Assembly (NCBI GenBank): GCA_910587785.1
Contig: CAJUOA010000049.1
Location: 1 to 23,062 of the forward strand
Source of the DNA: an uncultured Oscillospiraceae bacterium
GTDB lineage: Bacteria; Bacillota; Clostridia; Oscillospirales; Oscillospiraceae
Direction: 5' to 3'
Length of the DNA: 23,062 nucleotides
Made by a program: the position numbers and the translations under genes. Under the pieces are notes generated by a model. It worked only from the letters and a program-made list of their open reading frames with translations. It was not told the DNA's origin and made no database searches. The stretch's first letter is position 1. Every line of letters starts with the position of its first letter. This document shows, piece after piece, positions 1 through 6,656 of this stretch.

Positions 1-362
1 AGCTTGTGGCAGGCGTCCGGTCCGATGTCTCCCACCCACGCCTCCAGCGCCTCGCGCTTCTCCCGTCGCTCGTACTTGTCCATCACGTCAAAGTCCGGCT
101 CCAGCGTCTCCCGGTTGAAGTAGCCGATGCAGGTATGGCTTGCCGTACACAGCCCCACCCGTACCACGATGCACCCGCTCATCCCCAGGTCCGGGCTGAT
201 GGATATGCCCATGTTCCCCATCCGCATAGTGAAGAACCCTTCCAGGCACGTCCCCCGGTCCGGCTCCAGGCCCTTTGCCGTTCCGAACTCCTGGACGACC
301 AGCGCCCGCGCCGTCGCCAGCGTCAGCCGGAAGCCGCCTGGATAGGTCTTTTTCCTCGCCAT
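1..362 (-). CDS. Hypothetical accessory-element protein (3' end cut by window edge)
   Basis: The reading frame starts with ATG at 362 (MARKKTYPGG) and stays open to position 1, so at least 120 codons are present and the C-terminus lies outside the window. A good ribosome binding site (AAAGGAGGGG) sits just upstream of the ATG. It is the last visible gene of a leftward cluster and begins 2 nt after the stop of the preceding gene, which implies co-transcription and probably translational coupling. The sequence is soluble-looking, with a basic start, a central Gly/Met-rich segment containing two cysteines, and a charged Lys/Arg/Glu-rich stretch near the visible end. I do not recognise the family. 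Its setting in a compact cluster of small zinc-ribbon and helix-turn-helix proteins suggests prophage or integrative-element cargo. Confidence 0.6.
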   Translation of the reverse strand, partial: MARKKTYPGGFRLTLATARALVVQEFGTAKGLEPDRGTCLEGFFTMRMGNMGISISPDLGMSGCIVVRVGLCTASHTCIGYFNRETLEPDFDVMDKYERREKREALEAWVGDIGPDACHK

Positions 363-364
363 TG

Positions 365-805
365 TCACCCCTCCTTTTCAAATCTGATTTTCATTTGCGC
401 AGGGTAAAGGTCCACTTCCGGTCGGCGTTTCCCAGTCCAGCGCAGACCCCCAGCTTGTCCCACGCATTTCCAGCCGGAGGCCCGCAGGCTCGCTCCGTTC
501 TCGCTTTCTAATATGTAGGTCACTATCCGCTTATAGCCCATAGCGCGGGCCGCTCTCCACGCGGCGGCGTACAGCATGGAACAGGCGTTGCGGGTCCCGT
601 CCGTGCAAAGCCGGTTTACCTCCAACGTCCACCCATCGTCCAGGTGGCGGGCGACAGGTCGCCCAACAATAGCGACGCCCACGATTTTATCCCCGTCAGA
701 TAGGCCAATAGAAAACTTGTGGCCCACAACAGGTCCATGGTGGCGGTGGTTCTGCTCCACAAAGGCGTTTGCCTCTTTCAGTGTCATAGGTACAACTTCA
801 AGCAT
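365..805 (-). CDS. XF1762-family, GNAT-like mobile-element protein
   Basis: A 146-residue protein starting MLEVVPMTLKEANAF. It has the look of the XF1762 family found in phages and integrative elements: an N-terminal block with N-x-H-x-H, then GHKFSIGL, a GRPVARHLDDG segment, an EVNRLCTDGTRNACS core and a C-terminal YILESENGASLR. The layout resembles small GNAT-type acyltransferases, but no substrate is known to me. I chose the ATG at 805 rather than the in-frame start at 832, because 805 follows a GAGGCGG ribosome binding site and fits the family start. The start overlaps the end of the upstream zinc protein by 8 nt. The call rests on recall of the family, not on a search. Confidence 0.72.
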   Translation of the reverse strand: MLEVVPMTLKEANAFVEQNHRHHGPVVGHKFSIGLSDGDKIVGVAIVGRPVARHLDDGWTLEVNRLCTDGTRNACSMLYAAAWRAARAMGYKRIVTYILESENGASLRASGWKCVGQAGGLRWTGKRRPEVDLYPAQMKIRFEKEG

Positions 806-959
806 TTTTCCGCCTCTTCTCCCGTGGCTCAAAGCACGCCTGGGTAAGCGGTTCCGGGCGTTTCCCCTCGTCCTCCCACAAGTGACAGCACGGGAACGGG
901 TTGTACCCCTCCTTCGTAACCATCACCGTGTAGAAGTGACGGCACTTCTTACACTTCAC
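798..959 (-). CDS. Small Cys-rich (zinc-ribbon-like) protein
   Basis: A 53-residue protein beginning with GTG at 959, whose GTGA overlaps the stop of the upstream gene by 4 nt. It reads VKCKKCRHFYTVMV near the start, with a C-x2-C pair followed later by CCH, which is a plausible single zinc site. The C-terminus is strongly basic (EPREKRRKN). A longer frame runs upstream to 1253 without a stop, but it lies inside the neighbouring gene, and the GTGA overlap is the typical start for a coupled operon gene. Small proteins of this kind are common in phage and integrative-element early regions. The function is unknown. Confidence 0.6.
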   Translation of the reverse strand: MKCKKCRHFYTVMVTKEGYNPFPCCHLWEDEGKRPEPLTQACFEPREKRRKNA

Positions 960-1618
960 GCCTGCTTCTCCCGCTCCGCCGCGTTCAGGCGCTTCACTTC
1001 CGCCATTGCGGCCTTGTAGTCGTCGTAGACCTTTATGGTTTTCCCGTAGTCCCTGTATACCATGTCGTGGAAGTCCGATTGCCGCATCTGCAAACTGCCG
1101 CCCCACCGCTCCGTGCTGTTTGTCTGCTTGAATGTAAGCGATAAGCCGTACTGGTTTACACTGATACTTTCCAGCACCCACTTTGCGACGGAGTAGACCG
1201 TCGTTGTGCCGACAACCTCTTTCTCGCGCCAGTCTCCCTTGCACCTGGGACAAGCGTACTCGACGCCCTTAATGGTCACTTTCCCCGTGTTGTCACAGCA
1301 GACGCAGGGGGCGCGCGTCTCCTTCTGCTTCCTGGCCACGGTGTAATACTCCCGGTCCCACAGGATAGGGAACGCCGCCTTGACCCTGATGGACAGGCCC
1401 GGCACCTCGCCCTGCTTCTCGCCCAGTTTCAGCCACCACAGCGGATTGTTCCGCTCCGCCTTGTGCGGGCAGCGCTTCCCGTCGCAGTTCTCCCGCTCGC
1501 ATTTGGCGCAGAACGCCTTGCGAAACTCCACATCCCACGGCCCATCCGCAACAGGGAGAGAGGCCAGAAATTCGCCCAGCGCCTCCGGCGTCTCCGTTAT
1601 TTTCTCAAAGTTGGTCAT
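956..1618 (-). CDS. Hypothetical zinc-ribbon protein of accessory element
   Basis: A 220-residue protein starting MTNFEKITETPEAL, whose ATG overlaps the stop of the helix-turn-helix gene (ATGA). Two cysteine clusters are visible. The first is FCAKCERENCDGKRCPH near residues 36-52. The second is CVCCDN followed by CPRCKGD near residues 104-130, a DnaJ-type or rubredoxin-like C-x2-C arrangement. The C-terminal third contains VYSVAKWVLESISVN and a charged tail. The pattern suggests a zinc-stabilised DNA-, RNA- or protein-binding role. I know no named family. Its position in a five-gene coupled cluster supports it being real, and an element-encoded accessory protein is the most that can be inferred. 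Confidence 0.65.
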   Translation of the reverse strand: MTNFEKITETPEALGEFLASLPVADGPWDVEFRKAFCAKCERENCDGKRCPHKAERNNPLWWLKLGEKQGEVPGLSIRVKAAFPILWDREYYTVARKQKETRAPCVCCDNTGKVTIKGVEYACPRCKGDWREKEVVGTTTVYSVAKWVLESISVNQYGLSLTFKQTNSTERWGGSLQMRQSDFHDMVYRDYGKTIKVYDDYKAAMAEVKRLNAAEREKQA

Positions 1619-1899
1619 ACTCCGTCCGCTCCCTTCTGTTCAACGCCTCTCTTCGGGCGGCGTCCACGGTTTCGCAAGTTCATCTGGTACACGGTCTGGC
1701 CCCGCTCGGCGCTGTACACAGGCCGGAAGTTCTTATCCAATTCCACGTCGCCGCCCGCTCTGACGCACCGCCCCCGCTTCAATTCCGTGTAAACGGTGCA
1801 TTGGCTGATACCCAGTTCTGCGGCAATCTTGACCGGGGAAGCGTTCTCTCCCCACATCATTTCAATTTTCCTGCGGTCGTCCAGCGTCAAAGTCCTCAC
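1615..1899 (-). CDS. Helix-turn-helix (HTH_38/IS30-type) DNA-binding protein
   Basis: A 94-residue protein with a GTG start at 1899 behind an AAAGGGGTGA ribosome binding site. Residues 5-40 read LTLDDRRKIEMMWGEN followed by PVKIAAELGISQCTVYTELKRG. This is the helix-turn-helix seen at the N-terminus of IS30-type transposases and in small phage regulators (HTH_38-like). No catalytic DDE region follows; the protein ends with a basic RNRGRRPKRG stretch, so it is a stand-alone DNA-binding protein rather than a transposase. It is the first gene of the leftward cluster and overlaps the next gene by 4 nt. The inverted repeat at 1948-1982 upstream could be its operator. A role as regulator of the element is inferred. 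Confidence 0.7.
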   Translation of the reverse strand: MRTLTLDDRRKIEMMWGENASPVKIAAELGISQCTVYTELKRGRCVRAGGDVELDKNFRPVYSAERGQTVYQMNLRNRGRRPKRGVEQKGADGV

Positions 1900-1939
1900 C
1901 TAAATCACCCCTTTCACCCGTTTCTGCCCCCGTTTGGGT

Positions 1940-1982
1940 AAAAAAATAATGCAGAAAAAGGTTGAAAAACCTTTTCTGCATT
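1940..1982 (-). terminator. Inverted repeat with T-run ahead of the leftward accessory operon
   Basis: Arms of 12-14 bp (left 1948-1961, right 1970-1982, one-base bulge) enclose an 8-nt A-rich loop. Read leftward, the hairpin is followed by seven T residues with one interruption, as in an intrinsic terminator. It lies about 50 bp upstream of the first gene of the leftward cluster, so it may be an attenuator, a terminator insulating the operon from outside transcription, or an operator for the helix-turn-helix protein. The sequence alone cannot decide between these. Confidence 0.5.
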
Positions 1983-2025
1983 TAACTTACTACATCAGCT
2001 TTTTTATTCACAAGGAAATTTTCTC

Positions 2026-2054
2026 TTGACAACGCCTGTCCCGCCGCCTATAAT
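2026..2054 (+). promoter_or_regulatory. Consensus sigma-A promoter of the T-box/symporter unit
   Basis: TTGACA at 2026-2031 and TATAAT at 2049-2054 are separated by exactly 17 bp. Both hexamers match the housekeeping consensus perfectly. Transcription would start near 2061 and enter the T-box leader directly. Confidence 0.9.
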
Positions 2055-2061
2055 AAGACCA

Positions 2062-2346
2062 GTTTTCAAAAAAAGAACGAAAAGCGCGATGAAGGAAAGA
2101 GTACCCTGACCAGACCACCTTACAGAGAGCCTCCGTATGCTGAAAGGAGGCAGGCAGGCGGCGGGGGAACATGGTTCCGGAGCGGCGCGTCCGAGGGGCT
2201 GTGGGGCTGCCTAGGGCGCGACGGGGCCGCCCGTTACAGCGGAGGACATTGTTGGATGTCCCGATGAGGTTCCGGGTTTGTCCCGGGATGAAAAGAAGTG
2301 GTACCACGGGTATGATGCTCGTCTTCTGTTATGGAAGACGGGCATT
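2062..2346 (+). promoter_or_regulatory. T-box riboswitch, probable methionine (AUG) specifier
   Basis: The classic T-box parts appear in order. Stem I begins with GATGAAGGAAAGAGTA (2088-2103). An AGAGAG motif with a GCCTCC/GGAGGC apical stem follows near 2124-2151. The specifier region reads ATGGTTCCGGAGC at 2171-2183. A stem III-like CCGGG/CCCGG hairpin lies near 2273-2287, and the T-box sequence AGTGGTACCACGGG lies at 2297-2310. Aligned by eye with the well-known glyQS leader (specifier, then a purine, five bases and GAGC), the specifier triplet is AUG at 2171-2173. The TGGT bulge (2299-2302) would pair with ACCA of a tRNA with A73, which suits tRNA-Met. Uncharged tRNA would stabilise the antiterminator and switch on the downstream symporter. 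The specifier is by-eye and the less certain part. Confidence 0.85.
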
Positions 2347-2350
2347 TTAT
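2317..2350 (+). terminator. T-box regulated intrinsic terminator
   Basis: GCTCGTCTTC (2317-2326, starting at the G) pairs with GAAGACGGGC (2334-2343) through one G-U pair, around a 7-nt loop, and is followed by ATTTTATTATTTTT. The 5' arm lies directly after the T-box sequence, as expected for the terminator that competes with the antiterminator. Confidence 0.85.
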
Positions 2351-2376
2351 TATTTTTGAGGCAAGGAGAGTTTATC

Positions 2377-3579
2377 ATGAAAAAGAAACAATCGCTGAAC
2401 ATCACATTGGCCATCTTCCTGGGGCTGGTCCTGGGCATCGTCTTCGGGCTGTTCATGCCGGGGCGGTATGAGTTCCTGCTGCCGGTGATCGAGCTGCTGA
2501 GCGGCGTCTATATGAACGCGCTGCAGATGATGATCTATCCGCTGGTGTTCTGCTCTTTGATCGTGGGCATCCAGGGGATCGGCAGTGTGTCGGCTACCGG
2601 GCGGATCGGGGCACAGTCGGTGCTGTATTTTGTAGGAACTACGCTGGCTGCAAGCCTTTTGGGGCTGTTTCTGCCAAGAGCGCTGGGATTGGGAAACGGC
2701 GTGACCATCGAAATGGCGGAGGCCAATGTTGAGGCGACGCAGTTTACCAGCATTATGGACACGGTGAAAAATCTGATCCCCGCCAACCCTATAGCCGCCT
2801 TCGCCAACGGCAATATGCTGCAAGTGCTGGTCTTTGCGATCATCGTAGGTGTCGCCTGCCTGAAGCTGGGGGAGAAGGCCGCGCCCTTTGTGGGGGTGGT
2901 GGAGGCGGTCAACGACTTGGCGGTCGAGATTATCTCCGTGGTCATGCGGCTCACGCCGGTGGGGGTATTCTGCTCCATTGCCGGGGTCATTTACGCCAAT
3001 GGGACGGAGACCATGCTGGCTCTGGGGACGGTGCTCATCGCGCTCTATGCGGTCATGGCAGTCTACGCGCTGGTGGTCTACGGAGGCATTGTGAAGGTTT
3101 TGGGACGGTGCAGGGCGGGGACGTTCTTTGCCAAGGTTCTGCCTGCGGCGCTGAACGCGTTTGGGACCTGCTCCAGCTCCGCGACGCTGCCGATCAGCAA
3201 GCGGTGTGCGGACGAGCTTGGGGTGCCCAATGAGGTGTCGTCTCTGGCTCTGCCGCTGGGAGCGACGATCAATATGGATGCGGTATCTATCGTCATGTCC
3301 TTCATGGTGGTATTTTTTGCGAACGCCTGCGGTGTGGAGCTCAGCTTTGGGATGCTGGCGGTGGTGCTGCTCAGCAATGCGCTGCTGAGCATCGGGACGC
3401 CTGGGGTGCCGGGGGGAGCGATTGCGTCCTTTGCGGCGCTGTCGGTAATCGCGGGACTCCCTGCGGGGATCATGGGGGTGTACATCAGTGTGAATACGCT
3501 GTGCGATATGGGGGCGACCTGCTGTAATGTGCTGGGAGATTTGGCGTGCTCGGTGGCGATGAAGGAGACGGTCAAGTAA
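2377..3579 (+). CDS. DAACS-family sodium:amino acid symporter (probably neutral substrate)
   Basis: A 400-residue membrane protein of the dicarboxylate/amino acid:cation symporter (GltPh/EAAT-like) family. I chose the ATG at 2377 (MKKKQSLNIT) because it follows GCAAGGAGAG and lies beyond the T-box terminator; the frame is open further upstream only through leader RNA. Family signatures are clear: MMIYPLVFCSLI, the hairpin 1 serine motif TCSSSATLP, GTPGVPGG in hairpin 2, and a TM8 segment CDMGATCCNVLGD. Compared with GltPh, D394, N401 and D405 are kept as D377, N384 and D388. The arginine that binds the acidic side chain (R397) is Ala380, and the TM7 NMDGT motif is NMDAV (299-303). Loss of that arginine is typical of carriers for neutral amino acids. 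Control by a Met-type T-box makes methionine, or another neutral amino acid, the best inferred substrate. Confidence 0.9.
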   Translation: MKKKQSLNITLAIFLGLVLGIVFGLFMPGRYEFLLPVIELLSGVYMNALQMMIYPLVFCSLIVGIQGIGSVSATGRIGAQSVLYFVGTTLAASLLGLFLPRALGLGNGVTIEMAEANVEATQFTSIMDTVKNLIPANPIAAFANGNMLQVLVFAIIVGVACLKLGEKAAPFVGVVEAVNDLAVEIISVVMRLTPVGVFCSIAGVIYANGTETMLALGTVLIALYAVMAVYALVVYGGIVKVLGRCRAGTFFAKVLPAALNAFGTCSSSATLPISKRCADELGVPNEVSSLALPLGATINMDAVSIVMSFMVVFFANACGVELSFGMLAVVLLSNALLSIGTPGVPGGAIASFAALSVIAGLPAGIMGVYISVNTLCDMGATCCNVLGDLACSVAMKETVK

Positions 3580-4014
3580 GAAGGAGATCAGACAAAGCAG
3601 GGATGCCCCGCCCAAGGGGGCGGGGGGCCCACAGGGTACGGCGCGGAGGTTTTCGATAGGACGTCGCGCCGGGTCGTCGCGCCCTACGAATGGATGGGCA
3701 GTACCGCCCGCACCGTGCCGGTGGCCCGGTAGTATCGAAATAGAAGCGTGCTTTAGGAGGCGAACCCAACGAAGAAGGCCAAAGGGCTAGGGGGTTGTGG
3801 CGGCGCAGAGTCTGCCATCGGCCCAGGGAAGCGGTTGGGAAAAGGAGGCTACCAGGTCGTAGCGTAATCAAAAAACAAATGAGTGAGGGGGTCCGGACCG
3901 CAGGTCCGGCGGCGTTTTGGTGACTTTTCCGCCGCGGGAAAAGTCACTCGCGCCCGGAGGCGCGAAACTCCCCCGAGAAAACTATCCAAAAGATAGGCAG
4001 TATCATAGAAACGC
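3580..4014. other. Gene-free stretch rich in palindromes
   Basis: No convincing coding frame is seen between the symporter and nrdD, which converge here. The stretch holds several GC-rich palindromes: a CCCCGCCC/GGGCGGGG hairpin near 3607-3626 that may act as the symporter terminator although it lacks a T-run, a CCGGACC/GGTCCGG hairpin near 3894-3909, an 11-bp hairpin at 3920-3947, and a CGCGCC/GGCGCG hairpin just after it. The dense succession resembles intergenic repetitive (REP-like) elements; repetition elsewhere in the genome cannot be tested here. Confidence 0.55.
3920..3947. repeat. 11-bp palindrome, REP-like
   Basis: GTGACTTTTCC at 3920-3930 is matched perfectly by its reverse complement at 3937-3947 across a 6-nt GC loop. 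There is no T-run on either side, so it is not a standard terminator. Confidence 0.6.
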
Positions 4015-4046
4015 AAAACCCCGGACCTTTTTCCAAAGGCCCGGGG
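4015..4046 (-). terminator. Intrinsic terminator of nrdD
   Basis: On the minus strand a 12-bp stem CCCCGGGCCTTT/AAAGGTCCGGGG (4046-4035 and 4030-4019, one G-U pair) with a 4-nt loop is followed by TTTT. It begins 5 nt after the nrdD stop codon. Confidence 0.85.
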
Positions 4047-4051
4047 TGATT

Positions 4052-6373
4052 TTACATCTGATGTTTTACTCTATCGGATTCCTCCGCAGTCTTCGCGTTG
4101 TTCCACTGGTCCAAACTCCCAAGGTACCCGGTCACCCGGCGGATGCGCTCAAAGCCCACTGTGCCCTGGCACTCCCGGCGGCCGCAGCCGGGGCACTCGT
4201 CGTCGATGATGCCGGTGTACCCGCAGGCGGGGTCCCGGTCCACAGGGTGGTTGACGGAACCATAGCCAACCCCCGCCTCCTTCATACAGCGGATGACCTT
4301 CTCAAAGGCGTCCAGATTCTTGAGGGGGTCGCCGTCCATCTCCACGTAGCTGATGTGCCCCGCGTTGGTCAGAGCGTGGTAGGGGGCCTCCAGCTTGATC
4401 TTCTCAAAGGCGCTGATGGGGTAGTAAACAGGGATGTGGAAGCTGTTGGTGTAGTACTCCCGGTCCGTGACGCCGGGAATAATGCCGAACTTCTTCTTGT
4501 CGATGCGGGTGAAGCACCCAGACAGCCCCTCTCCCGGGGTGGCCAGGAGGGAGAAGTTCAGACCCGTCCGCTGGCTCTCCTCGTCCATGCGGGAGCGCAT
4601 CCGGGCGATGATCTCCAGCCCCAGGCGCTGACTGCGTTCACTCTCACCGTGGTGCTTGCCGGTGAGGGCCACCAGGGTCTCCGCCAGGCCGATAAAGCCC
4701 ACGGAGAGGGTGCCGTGCTTGAGGACCTCCCGGACCTCGTCGGTCCAGCCCAGCTTCTCGCTGTCCAGCCAGACCCCCTGGCCCATGAGGAAGGGGAAGT
4801 TGTAGACCTTCTTGCGGGCCTGGATCTCAAAGCGCTCCAGGAGCTGGTCCACACAGAGGTCCATCTTCCGGTCCAGCTCCTCGAAGAAGGCCTCCAGGTC
4901 CCCCTTGGCCTTGATGGCGATGCGGGGGAGGTTGATGGAGGTGAAGCTGAGGTTCCCCCGCTGGTTGCACTGCTGGCGGGAGGGGTCGTAGACATTGGAG
5001 ATGACCCGGGTGCGGCACCCCATGTAGGCGATCTCCGTCTCCGGCCGCCGGGGGTCGTAGTACTGGAGATTGAAGGGGGCGTCGATGAAGGCGAAGTTGG
5101 GGAAGAGCCGCTTGGCCGAGCACCGGCAGGCCAGCTTGAAGAGGTCGTAGTTGGGGTCGCCGGGGTTATAGTTGACGCCCTCCTTGACCCGGAAGATCTG
5201 GATGGGGAAGATGGGGGTCTCCCCGTTGCCCAGGCCCTGCTCGGTGGTGAGGAGCAGGTTCCGCATGACCATGCGGCCCTCGGGGGAGGTGTCCATGCCG
5301 TAGTTGATGGAGGAGAAGGGGGTCTGGGCCCCGGCACGGCTGTGCATGGTGTTGAGGTTGTGGATGAAGGCCTCCATGGCCTGGAAGGTGGCCCGGTCGG
5401 TCTCCTTCTCCGCGTAGTGGACGGCCATGGTCTGGGCCTTTTTCATGCGCTCCTCGTCGCCGTAGCGCTCCACCAGGCGGGGGAGCTCCGCGGCCAGATA
5501 GGGCTCACAGCGCTCCAGCCGGGGGACGGGGCCGCCGTCCTTCCCGATCTCCTCCCGGATAGCCTTGAGGTCCTCCTCGGGGTCGTCCATGTCGTGCCAG
5601 AGCATGAGGGCCTTGGCCAGGTTCCGGGTGTAGTAGCGGCGGAAGGTCTTTGCCACGCCGTCGGCCATGCCGTAGTCGAAGTTGACGATGGCCTGTCCGC
5701 CGTGCTGGTCGTTCTGGTTGGACTGGATGGCGATGCAGGCCAGGGCGGCATAGGAGGCGATGTCGTTGGGCTCCCGGAGGTAGCCGTGGCCGGTGGAGAA
5801 GCCGCCGGCAAAGAGCTTCTTGATGTCGATCTGGCAGCAGGTGGTGGTGAGGGTGTAGAAATCCAGGTCGTGGATGTGGATGTCCCCCTCCTGGTGGGCC
5901 TTGGCGTGCTCGGGCTTGAGGACGAACATCTGGTAGAACTGCTTGGCGCCCTCGCTGCCGTACTTGAGCATGGAGCCCATGGCGGTGTCGCCATTGATGT
6001 TGGCGTTCTCCCGCTTGAGGTCGGAATCCGCGGCATCGGAGAAGGTGATGTCCTCATAGGTCTTCATGAGGCGGCTGTTCATCTCCCGGACGCGGCTGCG
6101 CTCGTTGCGGTAGAGGATGTAGGCCTTGGCGGTCTGGATATAGCCGTCGTCCATGAGGACCTTCTCCACCATGTCCTGGATGTGCTCCACCTCGGGGACA
6201 GCATCCCCCTCCACCTCCAGCAGGGAGACCACCTCGTCCGCAAGGGACCCGGCTACGTCCTCCTGTCCGGGCTTATAGGTGGCCTCAAAGGCCCTGGCGA
6301 TGGCGGAGGCGATCTTCTCCTTGTCGAACTCCACCTCGCGGCCGTCCCGCTTCCTCAACTTTTCAATGGTCAT
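4052..6373 (-). CDS. nrdD: Anaerobic (class III) ribonucleoside-triphosphate reductase
   Basis: A 773-residue glycyl radical enzyme that reduces ribonucleoside triphosphates to deoxy forms without oxygen. Residues 1 to about 95 form an ATP-cone allosteric domain (IEKLRKRDGREVEFD). The catalytic barrel contains NGDTAMGSMLKYGSEGA, HIHDLDFY, TTTCCQIDIKKLF and QNDQHGGQAIVNFDYG. Near the C-terminus four cysteines (C717, C727, C730, C735) form the zinc site. The radical loop RVTGYLG places the radical glycine at G749. The ATG at 6373 follows a GGAGAGG ribosome binding site. The activase gene nrdG, often adjacent, is not next to it; a terminator follows instead. Two NrdR-type boxes overlap the promoter, so repression by NrdR when dNTP/ATP is plentiful is likely. 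Identification is firm. Confidence 0.97.
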   Translation of the reverse strand: MTIEKLRKRDGREVEFDKEKIASAIARAFEATYKPGQEDVAGSLADEVVSLLEVEGDAVPEVEHIQDMVEKVLMDDGYIQTAKAYILYRNERSRVREMNSRLMKTYEDITFSDAADSDLKRENANINGDTAMGSMLKYGSEGAKQFYQMFVLKPEHAKAHQEGDIHIHDLDFYTLTTTCCQIDIKKLFAGGFSTGHGYLREPNDIASYAALACIAIQSNQNDQHGGQAIVNFDYGMADGVAKTFRRYYTRNLAKALMLWHDMDDPEEDLKAIREEIGKDGGPVPRLERCEPYLAAELPRLVERYGDEERMKKAQTMAVHYAEKETDRATFQAMEAFIHNLNTMHSRAGAQTPFSSINYGMDTSPEGRMVMRNLLLTTEQGLGNGETPIFPIQIFRVKEGVNYNPGDPNYDLFKLACRCSAKRLFPNFAFIDAPFNLQYYDPRRPETEIAYMGCRTRVISNVYDPSRQQCNQRGNLSFTSINLPRIAIKAKGDLEAFFEELDRKMDLCVDQLLERFEIQARKKVYNFPFLMGQGVWLDSEKLGWTDEVREVLKHGTLSVGFIGLAETLVALTGKHHGESERSQRLGLEIIARMRSRMDEESQRTGLNFSLLATPGEGLSGCFTRIDKKKFGIIPGVTDREYYTNSFHIPVYYPISAFEKIKLEAPYHALTNAGHISYVEMDGDPLKNLDAFEKVIRCMKEAGVGYGSVNHPVDRDPACGYTGIIDDECPGCGRRECQGTVGFERIRRVTGYLGSLDQWNNAKTAEESDRVKHQM

Positions 6374-6444
6374 TGCAGCCTCTCCTTCGTAAATTCCAAG
6401 TTATCAGACGCCTCAGCGCGTTTATTCCCAAAAGTTTCGCCTGG

Positions 6445-6491
6445 ACACAATATCTTGTGCCCGGGCGGCTGAACGAACGAACATATTGTAC
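6445..6491 (-). promoter_or_regulatory. Pair of NrdR-box-like operators
   Basis: Box 1 at 6445-6460 reads ACACAATATCTTGTGC, a near match to the known NrdR palindrome ACACWATATATWGTGT. A weaker second box at 6476-6491 keeps the ATATTGT core (about 10 of 16 positions). The two starts are 31 bp apart, three helical turns, which is the usual spacing of NrdR box pairs. Box 2 covers the -10 element of the nrdD promoter. Confidence 0.8.
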
Positions 6492-6514
6492 AATCCCGCT
6501 TCCCAAATTGTCAA
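6485..6514 (-). promoter_or_regulatory. nrdD promoter
   Basis: On the minus strand TTGACA (6514-6509) and TACAAT (6490-6485) are 18 bp apart. The transcript would begin near 6478, giving a leader of about 105 nt that carries NrdR box 1. Confidence 0.8.
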
Positions 6515-6607
6515 GTGGCAAAAGCGACTGCGCCATAGAATCAGCGAATTGACAGTTTTGTCCCGGCGCTTCGGGAGCTTTCCCCTCCCTCCGACAGGTC
6601 CCGGCGC

Positions 6608-6637
6608 AAAAAAACCAGGGGGCGCAAGGCCCCCCGG
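6608..6637 (-). terminator. Intrinsic terminator of the MFS gene
   Basis: Minus strand: CCGGGGGG (6637-6630) pairs with CCCCCTGG (6622-6615) around a 7-nt loop and is followed by seven T residues (6614-6608). It lies about 20 nt after the MFS stop codon. Confidence 0.85.
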
Positions 6638-6656
6638 CCATTGGCAAATTTCCCGT

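Noticed and set aside
2172..2174. UGG (Trp) as T-box specifier
   Set aside because: Alignment to the GAGC anchor places AUG, not UGG, in the codon position. The base after UGG would be U rather than the usual purine, and the TGGT bulge fits A73.
3917..6472. An 851-codon rightward open frame
   Set aside because: It is the antisense of nrdD, kept open by high third-position GC. Its sequence is low-complexity Val/Leu/Gly/His and nrdD is unmistakable on the other strand.
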